A model generated the notes under the pieces. It saw only the letters and a program-made list of their open reading frames with translations. It had not been told where the DNA came from and ran no database searches. A stretch of DNA of 64,000 nucleotides from Cyclospora cayetanensis. Its lineage: Eukaryota; Apicomplexa; Conoidasida; Eucoccidiorida; Eimeriidae. Shown here in pieces: positions 1 to 13,219 of the stretch. The stretch spans positions 151,494 through 215,493 of the forward strand of contig NW_020312624.1 in assembly GCF_002999335.1 (NCBI RefSeq), read 5' to 3'. A program made the position numbers and the translations under genes. Position 1 is the first letter of the stretch. Each line of letters starts with the position of its first letter.

Positions 1-2627
1 TTGCAGATCACGGGGGGCGGCTATCGCGCTGCCACAGCCCCAGCACTGCTTTCGAGCGCCAAACTTGCATTACAGCTTTTGCCTGTCTCAGCCAAGGAGT
101 CAGCTTCGGCCTGCCTTGTGTCGACCGATGGGAGCTTTTTAGAGAGGGCCAGCTGCAAGACTTGCGAGCTAAAGCGGCATTTTGTGCATAAAGCACTCCT
201 TATTCGGCCGAGAACTGCCCCGCTTGGTTCGATCTCGGGAAGCAGTCTGACTCAATTGATAGGAGCGAAAAATTAGACATGATCGTATCGTCACTTGAAT
301 AGGAAACGGGCGAACAGTTGCATTGTCATCAAGGTCGGGGACCGGATCTCGCTAGACTTGATGTGATGCGAAGCAGACTCTCCTCCCCCCTGGCTTATCC
401 CTGTGACAATTTTGAGGGGTGGCGTGGGCTCATGGCCAGGCCTATTCATAAAAAAGACGTCTGGCCACCCCCTTATTCGCTGTAATTCTTCATCCTATGA
501 TTCGATGGCCTTCTGGTGTGTTGCTGCGGAAGCGTGTCCTGCGTCGAAAGGTCTTGGAGGCACCAGAGCCATCCACGATGCCTATAACCGCCAACAGCGG
601 GCACCGCTTACAGAGCGTAAAGCGGTTGCGAAAGACAGACGCGGCAAAGAGGCTCATAAGGGTAGCCGTAAGGGAGGCCGGCGGCGGGCCGAGATGATTC
701 TGGCCTTGTCGTATAAAGACCGCAAGGATGGGGTTCGAAGGACCTTGGGATTTTGGTACACAACGTGTGATCGGACTACAGGAAGGAGGTAGCGGCAGAG
801 ACGCAGATAACTTTTGGGGAACGTGCAGAGAGGAGCACGAAGTAGCCAAGATCATTCAGACTTTCTTGGCTCTACTGGCACCTGAGGTGATTCACACGAC
901 TTGCAGGGATTTCCCCAAATACCCCCGGCAGACGAAAGTCTTCACGCGGGATACCTCTGGAGCCACGATGTCTTCATTTTCCAACTGCTTGAGGTTCGGA
1001 GGGCACATAAGTGGGAGTTGTGCTCGACTCAACCCCTGATGTACGCTTAAACCTGTGTTTTAACCCGTGCGTCGGTCGATATGCAGTACACACCAGTTCT
1101 TGGGGGCTACAGTAATTTGTTCCTGGCGTTGTGCATGCACTTGGGTTTCCATGACCTCATCTTACAAGGGTGCATGCAAGAGCACGCTCCTTCTAATGAA
1201 TGCTGTGACCAGAGAGAGGAGGGTAACTGTTACCTACAGAAGCAGCTGCTTCCCTGCACTTGTTCGTTTGTCATACAGGGATTGGCGAGCTACACCGCTC
1301 CAGTGGAGGCACTGCTGACTCCTTCAAGGGCCGTCGCAAGGACCGATGGATTCGAAGATGCAGCGTGCGCTGCGCATTTAATGCGCCAGCTATGAAACGG
1401 AGACCTTTCGGGATACGGGGTTGAGGGTGGGATGATAAGGTAGGAGGTTCTGTAGCATCGCATGCAGACGCGGCATTCAAAAGTCTCATTTGTAGGAAAT
1501 GATGACTTACCAAGCTATGCTTTCCCAGTGGCGTTGTTGCTGCATCATGAGCGTTTGAAAGTGAAGGGATTGATTTCGGAGGCTTTTGGATTTATCTTGC
1601 AAAGGGGAGGTGCAAATATATTGCTTTGAAGCCTAAAAGTCGCCGGTGCCCTGTGAGGACACCGGCCGGCATGGATCTTCTGTTGCCTAACACTGGTCCG
1701 TGCTGAATTTGATGGAGACTGGGCATGCACTGTACAATGTTTGTTCTTTACAGCCAACGGCCCATGCAGCGTTCGAGAAGTACTCGCGAACTCTTTTGCT
1801 CTGTCTCGGATATAAATTTGCGGTGCGCCGCGCAGTAGTGCCCCCTTCTCCCCGTCTTGCTGTGGAGAGAAGGGATTATCAGGAGACGTTACTTTGCCAT
1901 GCGGCCGCTGACATTTGTTTTGGCAACTCTCCGGGCGCGTGGTTCAGTATTGTAGTTAGCTTGGTGGGCTCCGTAGAGTGCAACTAGAGTGATCTGACGG
2001 TTGACTGCTCACCATCTGCTGTGACATTCGTGCGCCGGAGGCGTTTCCCAGCTGCATTGTCCAGCCACGCGCCTATCCCCTTTTCCCGTCAGATGCACTG
2101 CCTTTTGTTCATGTCGAACATTTCATACTGCATGGCTGTGAGTGAAGGGCACATACACATCCGCTACTCTCCGGAGCGCCCGCAGGCCCCCCTGCGACTG
2201 CCATACGTACGTAGCCTCTTCTCTGTACGGGCACGCGAATGGCAGGACATGAGTGTTTTCTTGTTGGGGAGTCTCTTGTAGGCCGAATCCTCACGGATAT
2301 CTGGAGAACGTTTCTCTAGTAGCTTCCTTGGTCTTTGTTGCTGTGGAACCTTCATATCGTACTTTTCTAAACGCTGCTCCCAGAGAAGCACATGGAAGTG
2401 TTGCACTGAGAGAGGCAGCGGGTAGCATGTAAAGCGTAAGATAGGCATCTCGGAAAAGTCCATCACTTGCCTACCATAGACACCGCGGCCGAAAGCCTCA
2501 GGGAGAGTGAGCATAGCGCTAGCTGCGCCCAGCAGTAATGTCTGCCGCAATGTGCTATTGCGCATTGGCAGGGACATCCCTTCACCGCAGTCTACGGGCA
2601 CCCCAGAAGGGGGCATTATTACTTATG
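1..2627. other. Left-end region without a recognisable gene
   Basis: Several short open frames of 60-150 codons exist on both strands, but none shows a family motif, consistent splice borders or a convincing start. It lies downstream of the minus-strand SCY1-like gene and probably holds its 3' UTR close to 2.6 kb. A minus-strand frame at 2164-2616 is open but I recognise nothing in it. Confidence 0.4.
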
Positions 2628-5600
2628 CTAGAAGTTCCTCTTTGCCGCCTCTCTCTCTAGAGAAGCGAAAAAGTCATCTTCTGCCGACGCCTCAGATGCG
2701 TTAACTGCAGCGGCCTTGCTGCCGTTGACTCCGTTGGTAGCAAGGAGTCGCTCGGCGGCTGGGGGCCTTCCAATGCCTAACGCTAGAGTTGGCGCTGGCC
2801 CTTTCGCAGGCTTGAGGCGCATGCTAGTGTTGTTACAGTTTGAGACGCCGGATTTGGAATGGCGAGACACTGACATGTCTTTTGGACGCAATGAGGCCGC
2901 CGCATTTGCCGCATTGCCGTCCTTCGCACCAGTGCTAGGCCCACCCCACTTCCCTGTACAAGCGCCGCTACCTCTGCCAATTGCCCCTTGCGCGGCTGCC
3001 AGACTCTTACCACGGAGGACAGGGGAAAGACGCTCAAACTCTTCGGTGGCAGGCACGGGGGCCGTCTCCCAAACGTCGTCTGGGATTTCTGAATCGTCTC
3101 CTACAAAACACGCATTCACGGTACACGACTACCAGGCATGAGACCAAGACATCCACGCTTAGAGCGTCGAGAAGAAAGGCGAAAGCCCCCTTTTAGCCCG
3201 CAGAATCAGCACTCGAAATGCAGACACTCGCAACGCGCTCGCCTGGGCGCCGCCACACGGCGCACACTTTCTGCACGCAAGGTCTCAGCATGTAGGCTAG
3301 CAAGCACCAGTACTGACAAATACCTCTCTCCCTCTCCCTTCCCCCCATATGACAGTCCTGAGAATCGAAGCTCTTGCCAAGCACCAAAGCAATACGACAC
3401 GCTTACAGCCGCAAGCTCCGCGTGCGTGGGTGAGGAGCAAACGGTTGCAGCAGGCAGAGGTGTGTCCGACGCGTGCAGAATTTTTCATGCACACACAGAA
3501 GGTCCACATAGGTGTGCAGACAGCAAGGAGCAACACGCGAGCACATACCCCACGAGCCAATTGGTCCCGCAGCTTCTTTAAACTCGTCTGTTGACGGGCA
3601 AACGGGAGAGAAGGAGGTGGCGGAAGCAGATGGCGGCTGTGGTGGAGCTCTTGGATGCCTTGGCGGGGAAGGAAGCCGTTTTTCTCTCGCCGATTCGTCA
3701 ATGGGAGCTGCGGAACCCTTGTTCGAGTAGTAGCTGCTGCTATGGCTGCTTGTGCAATCAGAAAATCCTGCGCCTTCGGCCCCCTTCTTAGCCAACCCTA
3801 TGATGTGGAAACACAAAACAAGACGCTTTAACCGACGCTAGGGGGGAGTGGTTCGCGTTCCAAGAGAAGCACTTGCACGGCCGCACAGTCTGCCCTAATC
3901 ATCATGCCTTTCTAGGACGAGAGAGACAGAGAGAGCGAAAGAGAGAGAGAAGGAGAGAAAGAGAGAGAGAGAGAAAGAAAGAAAGAGAAAGGAAGAAAAG
4001 TGAGAAAGAATATCCTGTTTCAAGGCTATCTGCTCTGCCACGACTGCATGCCCCGCTAAGCCTGCATCACGGGGTGCTGTGTGGCCCTTGCAGATGCCTT
4101 TGCGCGGCATCCATCTCTACGGCAGCTACTCTTGCCTTCTTGCCGATTTTAGAACCCCTGCCTCCTAGCGAAGCGCTACTACCGGCCCCTCGTGAATCAA
4201 AGGGGTGCTGCCATCTTCTGGCTCTTGCCCGTTGCTGTATCCATCAGTCAGCATTTCTACACGAACTGAAAATGACGCCTAAAAACTGCATGCACAAAGC
4301 CCCTCCCCGCTTGCAAGTGGACATCCCCTTCAGCCTACCCAGCGCTGCCCCCAGGCTCTTGACGGTCGTCAGCCACCCCTCTGGTGGCTTGCTGCTGCTT
4401 CCGCTAAAGTTAGAGCTCTCGCCGAGATCTGCATGCAACTCCAACAGTCTACCGCAGCAAATACAGGCTTCCCAGCTTCTCCCGCTGCACGCACCAAGGC
4501 GACCACGTGCCCCTCTCTTTGGCAGTCGCAGTCCTCAAGGCAGCAGGCATCCTCAACTCTCGGTGAAATACGACCGGCGCTTTACGCTGCATGCCTTTTC
4601 CATGCTATCATCCGTATCATCCATCATAGCAATGCACTAACAGCACGGCAAGAAGGGGCAAGGGGAGGGGAAGGAGGCGGCAACACAGTCTCTCTCACAC
4701 TCACGCGCATCACCGAGGTGCTGCTGTTGCTCTTGCTGCTGTTGTTGCTGCTGCTTCTCAGCTGTCTTCGCCTTCGCTGCCTCTGTCAGCGCATGCAAAC
4801 AGGTTGGCGCGGCTGCAACAACTGCGGAAGATGGCGAAAGAAAACAAAATGCAGCTGCACTAAGCAGTCCTACCAAATCCGGGAGCGGCAGCAGCTCCCC
4901 ACTATGGACGCTTGCCTGCACATCAACTCACGGCATCCCAACTAAAGACAACCTTTCCTTGCGGCAGAAAAACTGCCGTAGCACCGTGAGCAGTTGCAGC
5001 AACAACTACAAGGGCTACAGCACTCTCAGGCACAGAGGAACTACCATCACCACACGCGGAGGTGGAGATCACGCGTAAACAAACGACAACACACACAACA
5101 ACACACAAAACTACACACAAAACCATACACACAACTACACACACAACTATACACACAAGTACACACATGACTACACACACAACTATACACACAACTACAT
5201 ACATGACTACACACATGACTACACACACAACTATACACATGAGAAACAGATACATACACCCAGCTGGCAAAAGAATTAACATAACCAACCGAAGGGCTAC
5301 ATCCGCAGTAGGACAGAGAAATTTCCAGAAAAGCGAGAACTCTCAGGGAGTTGTTGGACTAGATGTATCCCTATTGTACATCCATTCGTATACATGTATG
5401 TATGTATGTTTATGTGCTGAGGGAAAGAAGGCGAGAGGCCCACTTACCTCTAATCCTGCAAGCCTAACGGCGTCCTCCGGATCTTTCAGAGCAGCACCAA
5501 GAATCGCCACCAACTCTGGAGGGCAGTTGCATGCGCTTCTACTGCTCATGGCTCTTGCTGCCGCAGTCGCTGCTGCAGCAACAGCTTCGAGACGAACGCC

Positions 5601-8600
5601 CCCCGACACGTCTCGCATGCGTTGCTCCAGTATACCAAAGAGAGCAGTATTCTGCAATAACACGGAACCCACCAACCCCCTCCCTCCCTCCGGAAAAAGC
5701 GCATCAACCTCTCTTGTCGCTTTCGCTCCTTCCCCCCAAAGAGCAGACCTAATTTAAGCCCGCATGTGAGTGCTCTCGCTCGCTTCTTCTCCGCGCTGTC
5801 TCGTGAGTCTACCGCACAGTATGTGGCTGTGAACACGCCGGATCGGCTGCGATTTGTCCACTTCTAGCCGCTACCGCATGCGCAGCGCACACTATGCAGC
5901 GCTCCCACTTTAAACACCCTGCCCACCCAACTTCCGAAGCTCTCCCCTCGAGTTTCCTGCGCCAAGAGCAGCTCCCTGCAAGACTTACCGGGGGACCATC
6001 CACAGGCGTTCGAGCAGCGTAAAGCGGCAGCGCGCGAGTGGTGAGCGCCCTGATGGGGGGTGCTGAGTCTTCAACTCCCAACGTTAGTTGCGACCACGTT
6101 TGAAGGAAAAAAGAGTCGGGCAGCAAGCTTTGAACTGCCGCCAGTTGCGACAGCAACATAAAGCTAAAGGGGAACAACAGCAGCACAAGCAGCAAGAGCC
6201 GCAGACAAGTTCCATGCGATCTGTCAGGCCCCTTCTTAGGTACACCCTGTTCAGGTGTACTTACACACAAAATGGGGGCAGGGGGGAGAGAAGGGGGTGT
6301 TTGTGGAGAGCAAGACTTTATACAAGGCTTCTTAATGCGAAGATCCCGCGTACCGAATCGCTCGGTCTGAGCTGTTGAAAGCATGCGCCAACACTTCCGC
6401 AAACAGAAGGAGAGGCAATGCATTGTCTTTGTCCTTGTTGCTGCTGCTGCTGAGCGGTGCGACAATCCCGAAGACACACTTGAGAATGCTGCAGTGGTAG
6501 CTGTTGGCGCTGTTGTTCATCAGCAGCAATGCGAGCTCAGGCAGCAGCAAATGAAGAGCTAGGGCGGGAGACACCCGCTGCGGCTGCTGTTGCTGCAGCG
6601 CCGCAGGTAACTGCTGCTCGAAGAAAGACTCCTTGTCGACATGGCTCTTCATGGGGAACGAACGAATAAACAAAAGCAACTGGCAGCAAGCGTCTCCTGC
6701 CCGCAACAAGCCCAAGCAAGTCAGACGCATAACAGGAGCTTCGCGCGACGGTAATCGCCAGACAGGCAAAGACTGCCCCAACAAGAGGGTAAACAACGAA
6801 AGCTAAAGCCTAGTACACGCCATCCAGATACCACCTTCCGCCTCCCACGCGCCAGCAGGGGAGAATAACGGAGCCAAGAGACAGCACAAAGCGTGCGATC
6901 AGGCCCGCATCTCACTGCCTTGCGTACTTCAGGTATGAAACATATACATATGTACATATATGAATGCATGTGCGAATGCATGCGTATGTGAATTTATGTG
7001 CATCCGAAGTGCAGGTGCTCCGTAGTCCCCGTGTCTCTGCCTGCCCTAGAGAGCCGCACCGCACGGATGGTGGAGGCGTAGCGTTTGTATGACTCCCCTT
7101 CGCCTACCTGCAAAACATGGGTTGTTTCCCTCGGCAAGTTTGACGAGGGGGGGAGCCGCATGAGTGACGCACAGGAGCTGCTGCATTAACCGCTGCAGAG
7201 GGCCAGAAATTCTCTGCATAGCCTGCCGCAAAAAGGCCTCGTTCAAGCGAATAGACACCCCGCGAACTGCAGAAGAAGCGGCTACAGTCGAGGCGTTCCC
7301 GTGGAGATAGCGGCCGGCGCTGTACGGATCGCGTCGGCTGTCTAGCCACCATGCAAAAACCGCGCATAAACCCCATCTGCAACGACACCGCAAGCAAAAG
7401 AAATGGTCATGCAAGGAGACACATACATACAGATATACACACTGATATACAGGTATACAGGTATACACAAAGATACACAGATATACATACAGATATAGAG
7501 AGATACATGGATATATATACCTAAGTAAATACACACATCTACATATACATCTATACATATGTATACATACATTCATACATATGTATACATTCATACATAC
7601 ATACATATGCATACATACATTCATATGCATACATACATATGCATACATACATTCATACATACAGATATATAGAGAGAAAGGGGGGCGAGTCAGCCGCCGC
7701 GAACGCGCAGTAAGCAGTGCAGTCAGAAAGGGAGGGGCGTTGCGAGGGGGCGATTCGCGGATGGCCCCTTCCCGAAGCACCGTCGGGAGCAGCGGCATGC
7801 AAACACAGCAGCCAGATGCTCCGCGACATCCGGATAGGCCGCCGCTCCACATTAACGGGCTGGCCACGTCTCTGCAGGCAGGATGCGTCTTTTGCATGCA
7901 CGAGCGCCTTGTGCGCTGACAAGACTCTGCAGCACGCCCTGTCTCACGCCGAATGGCTGAATGTCTGCCCACTGCGCTGTGTCTTTTTAGAGTTACCTGT
8001 CGACGACATCTGGCCGAGCGTCTGCATCAGGCCTCGGCGGCTCCCAGCCCTGCGCCACGCTGGCGCTGGCGAGAATTTCGGAGTAAAACAATGGCCAGTG
8101 CACTTTTTCGAAGGGACGAGACAGTCCTAGGCAGCTCAGCTTCCACTTCCCTGAATAGCGTTTGTACACAGGAGGCGTGCAGGCGGAGCGACCTCATGAG
8201 CATCCCTGTAGAAATTTGTATTGTGGGCTTCCCCGCTCACGGAGCAGCACGTGGAGTGCATACACACACGCAGATTCGCATATTTGACTGTCAAGAAGCG
8301 CTTCCCCATGCGCATGCAAGGGGCCCATGAAGGAGGGCGTGCTGCCTCTGGAACTGCATCCATGCCGTGCCGTCTCTACGACTGCAGGAGCTACCACTGG
8401 ACATGCGGATTCTGCACTCTTTTAAAAAGTCGCTCACCGCTCCGCCTACCCGCGGGTTCATGAAGCAAAGCACTTTTTGAAGCAAATTCATGAATATGCA
8501 TGCAGAGCTTTCTGAATCGCACTTAGGTGACAGCCCCCCTCCAGCCCTCCCTGCGCCTACGGCGTATGACCAGCGCGTTCCGAACTTTGAACGTTCACGC

Positions 8601-9402
8601 CCTTCGCCGGTGCGTGATTGCAAAAGAAAAGACCGCAACAGGCGCTTTCCCTACCGTGGGGTGTGACGAAGACAGAGAAGGGCGAGACCTCTCCATGCGC
8701 TAATTTGCACTGATCGTGCAAAAAGGAGAGTCCTTGCAGCAGCTCAAGGAGGTTCCAGCAGGAAGCGCTCGCTGCAGCCGCAGCTGCAGCCGCGGAAGTG
8801 CGCAGACTTTCCACCGCTTCGGCAGCCGTTGCTGATGAAGAAGATGCTGGAGGAGGATCAGCGGAGCACTGCTGCTGAGGCAGTGAAGCCGGTCGCTTCG
8901 CCTCCAGCTCCTGCTCCTTCTGCCGCTGCTGGCTGAGGTACAGGACGTAGGGAAGGGCGAAACAGCACTCAGTCACAACGTACAGTGCGTTCTTTGTTTC
9001 GTAAGTCCCAAGAACCTTGAGCAGGTTGGGATGCAGAAGCGTCTTGCACTTGGCGAGGTGATTCCTCGCCTGGTCGAAAGAGGCCTGCGACACTGTGCCA
9101 CGGGAGGGAGAGAGGGCAGTCTGCTGCTGCTGCTGCTTGTCTCTCTTGAGCGCGAAGACGGAGACTTGTTGGGCATTGCTAGGGTTCAACAAGGCCGCTA
9201 GAGTTGGAGAGTGGCGCGCTTGGCCATCTGCTGACGATGAGGGAACGGCGGCGGAAGCTTTGGCAGTGGTGTTGGTGGCGTTGAACTGCACGAACCCGCC
9301 GGGGAGCTCAAAGCTGTATGGCACTGGGGAACCCAATGTGTAGGGGAAGCTGGCAGGAAGGTCTCCCCAGGAGGAGAGGCTTTTCCACAGAGACTGCAGC
9401 AT
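2628..9402 (-). CDS. SCY1-like (SCYL1/Cex1-type) pseudokinase with HEAT-like repeats
   Basis: Ten exons join in frame: 9402-8655, 8150-7997, 7376-7108, 6696-6354, 6163-5989, 5651-5448, 4915-4705, 4428-4339, 3797-3549, 3100-2628, giving 971 residues. Residues ~1-390 resemble the SCY1 pseudokinase domain (LLQGLSFLHDQCKLAHGEV, KWKLSCLGL, DRWGLCAVFAWWLD). The catalytic HRD Asp and the DFG motif are not preserved, so it is probably catalytically dead. Residues ~390-700 match the HEAT region of SCYL1, including NSSDRAIRFMLLSQL, which aligns with STDRAMR of animal SCYL1. A Gln run sits near residue 690. The low-complexity tail ends AEDDFFASLEREAAKRNF. Family members act in Golgi/COPI traffic and in tRNA export (yeast Cex1); the role here is inferred. 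The start at 9402 gives a SCYL-like N terminus. Exon 8 and its acceptor are the least certain; every other junction agrees in phase and motif. Confidence 0.9.
3918..4008. repeat. GA-rich purine tract
   Basis: About 90 bases made almost only of G and A on the plus strand (GAGA, GAAAGA units). It lies in the SCY1-like intron between exons 4428-4339 and 3797-3549. On the transcribed strand it is a pyrimidine tract ahead of the next acceptor. Confidence 0.85.
5078..5255. repeat. ACTACACACA-type imperfect minisatellite
   Basis: Tandem, variable units of ACTACACACACA and ACTATACACACA over ~180 bases within an intron of the SCY1-like gene. Reading frames through it give Val/Cys- or Thr/His-rich peptides that are artefacts of the repeat. 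Confidence 0.85.
7420..7675. repeat. TATACA/CATACA-type simple repeat
   Basis: About 250 bases of imperfect ATACAT, ATACAG and GATATA units filling much of the intron between SCY1-like exons 8150-7997 and 7376-7108. The exons on both sides join in phase across it. Confidence 0.85.
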
Positions 9403-12400
9403 GGCGGCGCGTCATGAGCAGCATTACGTAAAGGAAGGCGCGGCGGAGGAAGGGCCCCCTGGTGAGAAGGCGAATCAGCGGCGGCAGAGGCGGTCCGGGG
9501 ATATGCGAAGGAAGTTGCAAAAAAAGGGCGAGGGGAGCGACTGTGGCAGAAAGCTGCCGAGAAAACAGAAGGACAGGAAAAAAACGGTATAGGAAAAACA
9601 AGAAAAGTTTAGAACGACGGAGCTATGGGAGAACGATGGCGATATATGGGAGGAAGCTCGTGGAGGGCATCAGAACAAGTGAAGGCCCATGTCGCAGGAA
9701 TGCACAACAACACAGCGTTTCTACACATGTCCGTCTTGATATTACAAAGACACCGGGAAAGAAACCGGCAATTGCCGTTTCCACAAATTCCCTGGCTCAC
9801 CATGAGAAAGGGGGGCCCGGGGCCCCCTGTGCAGATCGGAGCTTCAGACACACCCAACTCCACTATAGACTCTTTTGAACGCCGCACTTATTATTTTCAT
9901 AGCGTTTGAGGAACTAGCTGGTACCGCTTGTTCTGCTGGGCACGTGTCCGCTGGCTGCGTTCAGCTGTCGTTTCCTTATTGGTCTGGCGGTCTACCGCTA
10001 TCACTGTCTCGTCCTGTGCTTTTCACTTTTCCCTCCCTTCTTCTCGAGTAAGGCAGGCATCAAGAACATGTATATTTGCCTAAGCTATTGAGGTGGGAGC
10101 GTTGGGGAGCCCGCGAACCCGGTATTTCCATTTTTCGCGGTTCTTGTGAATTTGTCAAGACAGCTAGTGCGTGCGCCTCTGGTATTCGCTGAATCTCTCA
10201 TGCAAATTAGTGGCATAGAAACTTCTTGATTTTGGTGCCGGCCCCTGTGGAATATAAGGGTTTCTTCTAAACAGCTTTTCGTGCTCTGCCTCCCCTTCAA
10301 AGCGCTATTCCAGTAGGCCAAGCTACGCTTCGCCTTTTTCTCTGTCAAGGGTTCCCCTTAAACAAGAGCGCTCACAGTATTGACTACTTCTTTTGAACGG
10401 TTGCATATGGGATATTTACAGAGGACAGTTGTGTACATGCGACAAGATTGAAGTCCGTGTGCCTGTGCACTATGCTACGATAAGTTCAGCGGGCCAGCTA
10501 CACGCACGCAGTTTCCAGTGCACTAGCTTTATTTGATGAGCATTGGTAAAGTATTGAATAGTTGGCTTCTCTGTCCGTATATCCTGTTTCGTGTACAGTA
10601 AGGTTAGCTCGATATATGCAGACGCAATGTTGCGTGCATGTACGCCAGACGCTTCGTGTGACTAGCTCTGACTGGTAAGAGTGCTTTGAGGGTGTAACTA
10701 CGCTCCCCTTATGTTTTTCTCTCCCTCATATCAGCAACTCTGAGGATGCAGACCAAGGGGACCTAAAAATAACAAGGGAGGTCTTAGAATGCAGCGTCAA
10801 ACTGCAGCTGAGTGGGAAATTCCGGAATGCCCGTAGGGTGCGGCCATGCGAGCCCCGGCTGTCCTCTGCCGTCGTGTGCGACTATTCCAGATTAAAGAAA
10901 ATAGGGAGCGCGAGAATTTTTTGGAACGTGCGCAAAGCTACCTCTTAACGTGAATTTAAGTGTGAGACTGTCAGTGCGGCGACCATAGTAGAAGCGCTTC
11001 ACCAGCTACCAATAGTGTTTCATGTCTTCGCGGCACTAGCTTCAAAACATATATGCAAAGCATTCTGTGCAAAAGGAAGCAAAACGATTATCATGTCCAC
11101 GACGTGTAGCTGCACTGAGTAGTAAGACTGTTCTGCAAGGCGTATGTTATACACCACTTTGCCTGCCTCCCCGAAACGCATACTGTACAGCCATTATCTT
11201 ATCGCCAAACTACTCTAGCCATATCATGGGACCCCAAAAACGCAAGAAGAATGAGCAGGAGTCCATAGTTAAAGTACAGAATGTATATTACACGGAGGAG
11301 CTGCTATTTACAAGGTATACCAGAACTTCCTCTGAAAGAGGAACTTGACGGGGCGTTCACTCCATCCTTCCATTTCATTCACGCTTCTGCCAAACGCTAT
11401 AAACACTAAATGGGTGAACATCTCAACCTAAAACTTGAAGGTGGATTTTTTTTTGTAGACCGTAATTTTCTGGATTTCAATTTTCCAAAAAAGAAACTAA
11501 CTCCCGTAAATAGACTCTACAGTCTTAGCACCAGATTCCATATGCTAAACTCTAATTTCCATGGTCTGATGAAAAATAATTTCGGTTTTACACTGTAGAC
11601 TCGCACTGAAGGGAGAGTCGTGAGTGATGCATTGTTGAAAGGAATTGAATTCCTAGAAAGCCACATAACTCTACTATAAATAATTATTCTAAAGATATTA
11701 CTTCAGTTTAGTAAACCTATGAGAAAATTGTCGTACGGTAAACCCTATCATCGAATCCCTAAACAGGAAGCACTAAAGGAAATAGCACTTACTAACACAT
11801 GTTACAAACTGCATCCAAGTTGTTGCCCTGTTAAATTATTGAGACGCCTGCCTATCGCTCGCACTAACAGCTCTTCAAGAACGCAAAGACGCTTCCTTTT
11901 TTGAATTTTGTGTATAATGTCATGCCCATAGGAATCACATCCTCTCATTCATTTTGTTGGTGAACCGTCATACCCTGGAGCTACTGTCATTTACCTTGTG
12001 CCTGAAAAGCTCAGACTCACCCGTTTGCTAAAAATGGTTTCTCCAAATTTTTGTTTCTTCCACGCATAGTTACCACAATGTGTTGTTTCGGACTCACTGA
12101 GATTTTTGTAACACGCGGTAAACTGTTCTGTTCTATGGCTTGTCAAAAAGCATCAACACGTTTATTCGGGCATACGCTCTTCAATAGATCCATTTAGCAG
12201 TATTCCATCTGTTTCTATTGCCCGTAGAATTGTTACCTGTCCATGCTTACGAGCACGTTCAGGGGTAAGAGCAAAATAAAGTCGCTTTCAGAGTACATTG
12301 ATGCACTGTTCAGCAATACTAATCAAAGGCCTTTCCTGTTATTGTCAATTAAAGAGATTGCAGAGCTAACTACAGTGTCCACTACTTTATGACTGGCTCG

Positions 12401-13219
12401 CCTGTGGTGGGCGTAGTCTGCAAGAGTAGATCTGCCAGTTAAGCCCCTCTCCGTGTTTTCCTGTGCGTGGAAATTTCTTTTCTGTTCGCAATGTGCGTTT
12501 GTTCGAATGCCCTTTGCATATTTCTTGATTGTAGTAGCGACAAAAAAAAACGGTGACAAGACATGCTGCAACTGCCCAATGCAGCGCCTCACGAGGATCT
12601 TCATTTTAAACACAAAGCACATATGTGTGTGGTTCAGGAGCTCCAGTCTATTTTTAGAGTCCTTTTTTCAGCAATCTGGCTACAGATACTTAGGAGCCCG
12701 TGTTTCGCCGCCATGACTAATTGTGAGGTGCCTCTAAGGCTGCATTGGGCCTGCTTAGACACACCAGAAAATTTACTTGCCAAAACGGCGTAGAATTTAA
12801 AGACGAGAAAACGACACGCACAAAGGCTTTAATGCCATACCAAATATTCCGAGTGGTTAGACAAACGATCTTGCAAGCTCATTCTTGCACACGAATGGGA
12901 CGCCGGTCATTTCGTATGCTCGGGTTTCTTGTGGTGCGGTGCCAGCTTCTGTGCCCTTGCAGTCTACGCAGTTTTTCCATTCGTGCTCCCTGTTTCTTCA
13001 TTTGTAACCCGTTTTCCGTGTGTTTTCCTCTAAAAGGAGCTTACTGGGAGGGGGATTCTCAACCCCGGCACGCGGATGTAGGGGCCCCCGGCAGGGGCCC
13101 CCTCGGTATGTGCACATTCTGGGAGTGCGTTTTCCTACACACTGGCAGCCTAGCAAATGCGTGCTAGAGAAAGCAGCCCTCTCAGCTTGAACAGGGACCT
13201 AGCGGGGACTTTGTGAGGA
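9403..13219. other. Feature-poor intergenic region
   Basis: The first ~200 bases are probably the 5' UTR and promoter of the SCY1-like gene. The rest is AT-richer than the flanking genes, with short open frames lacking motifs. No simple repeat longer than ~20 bases and no RNA gene was seen. Confidence 0.5.

Noticed and set aside
4173..4250. Possible extra exon of the SCY1-like gene (LTDGYSNGQEPEDGS)
   Set aside because: Its donor phase does not fit the next exon, whereas exon 4428-4339 joins 3797-3549 directly in phase.
7342..7972. Tyr/Met/Cys-rich frames on both strands
   Set aside because: Produced by the ATACAT repeat in a SCY1-like intron. Exons 8150-7997 and 7376-7108 join directly in phase.
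11739..11770. AAACCCT-like words (also near 39361 and 54765)
   Set aside because: Only isolated single copies, no tandem array, so not evidence of interstitial telomeric repeat.
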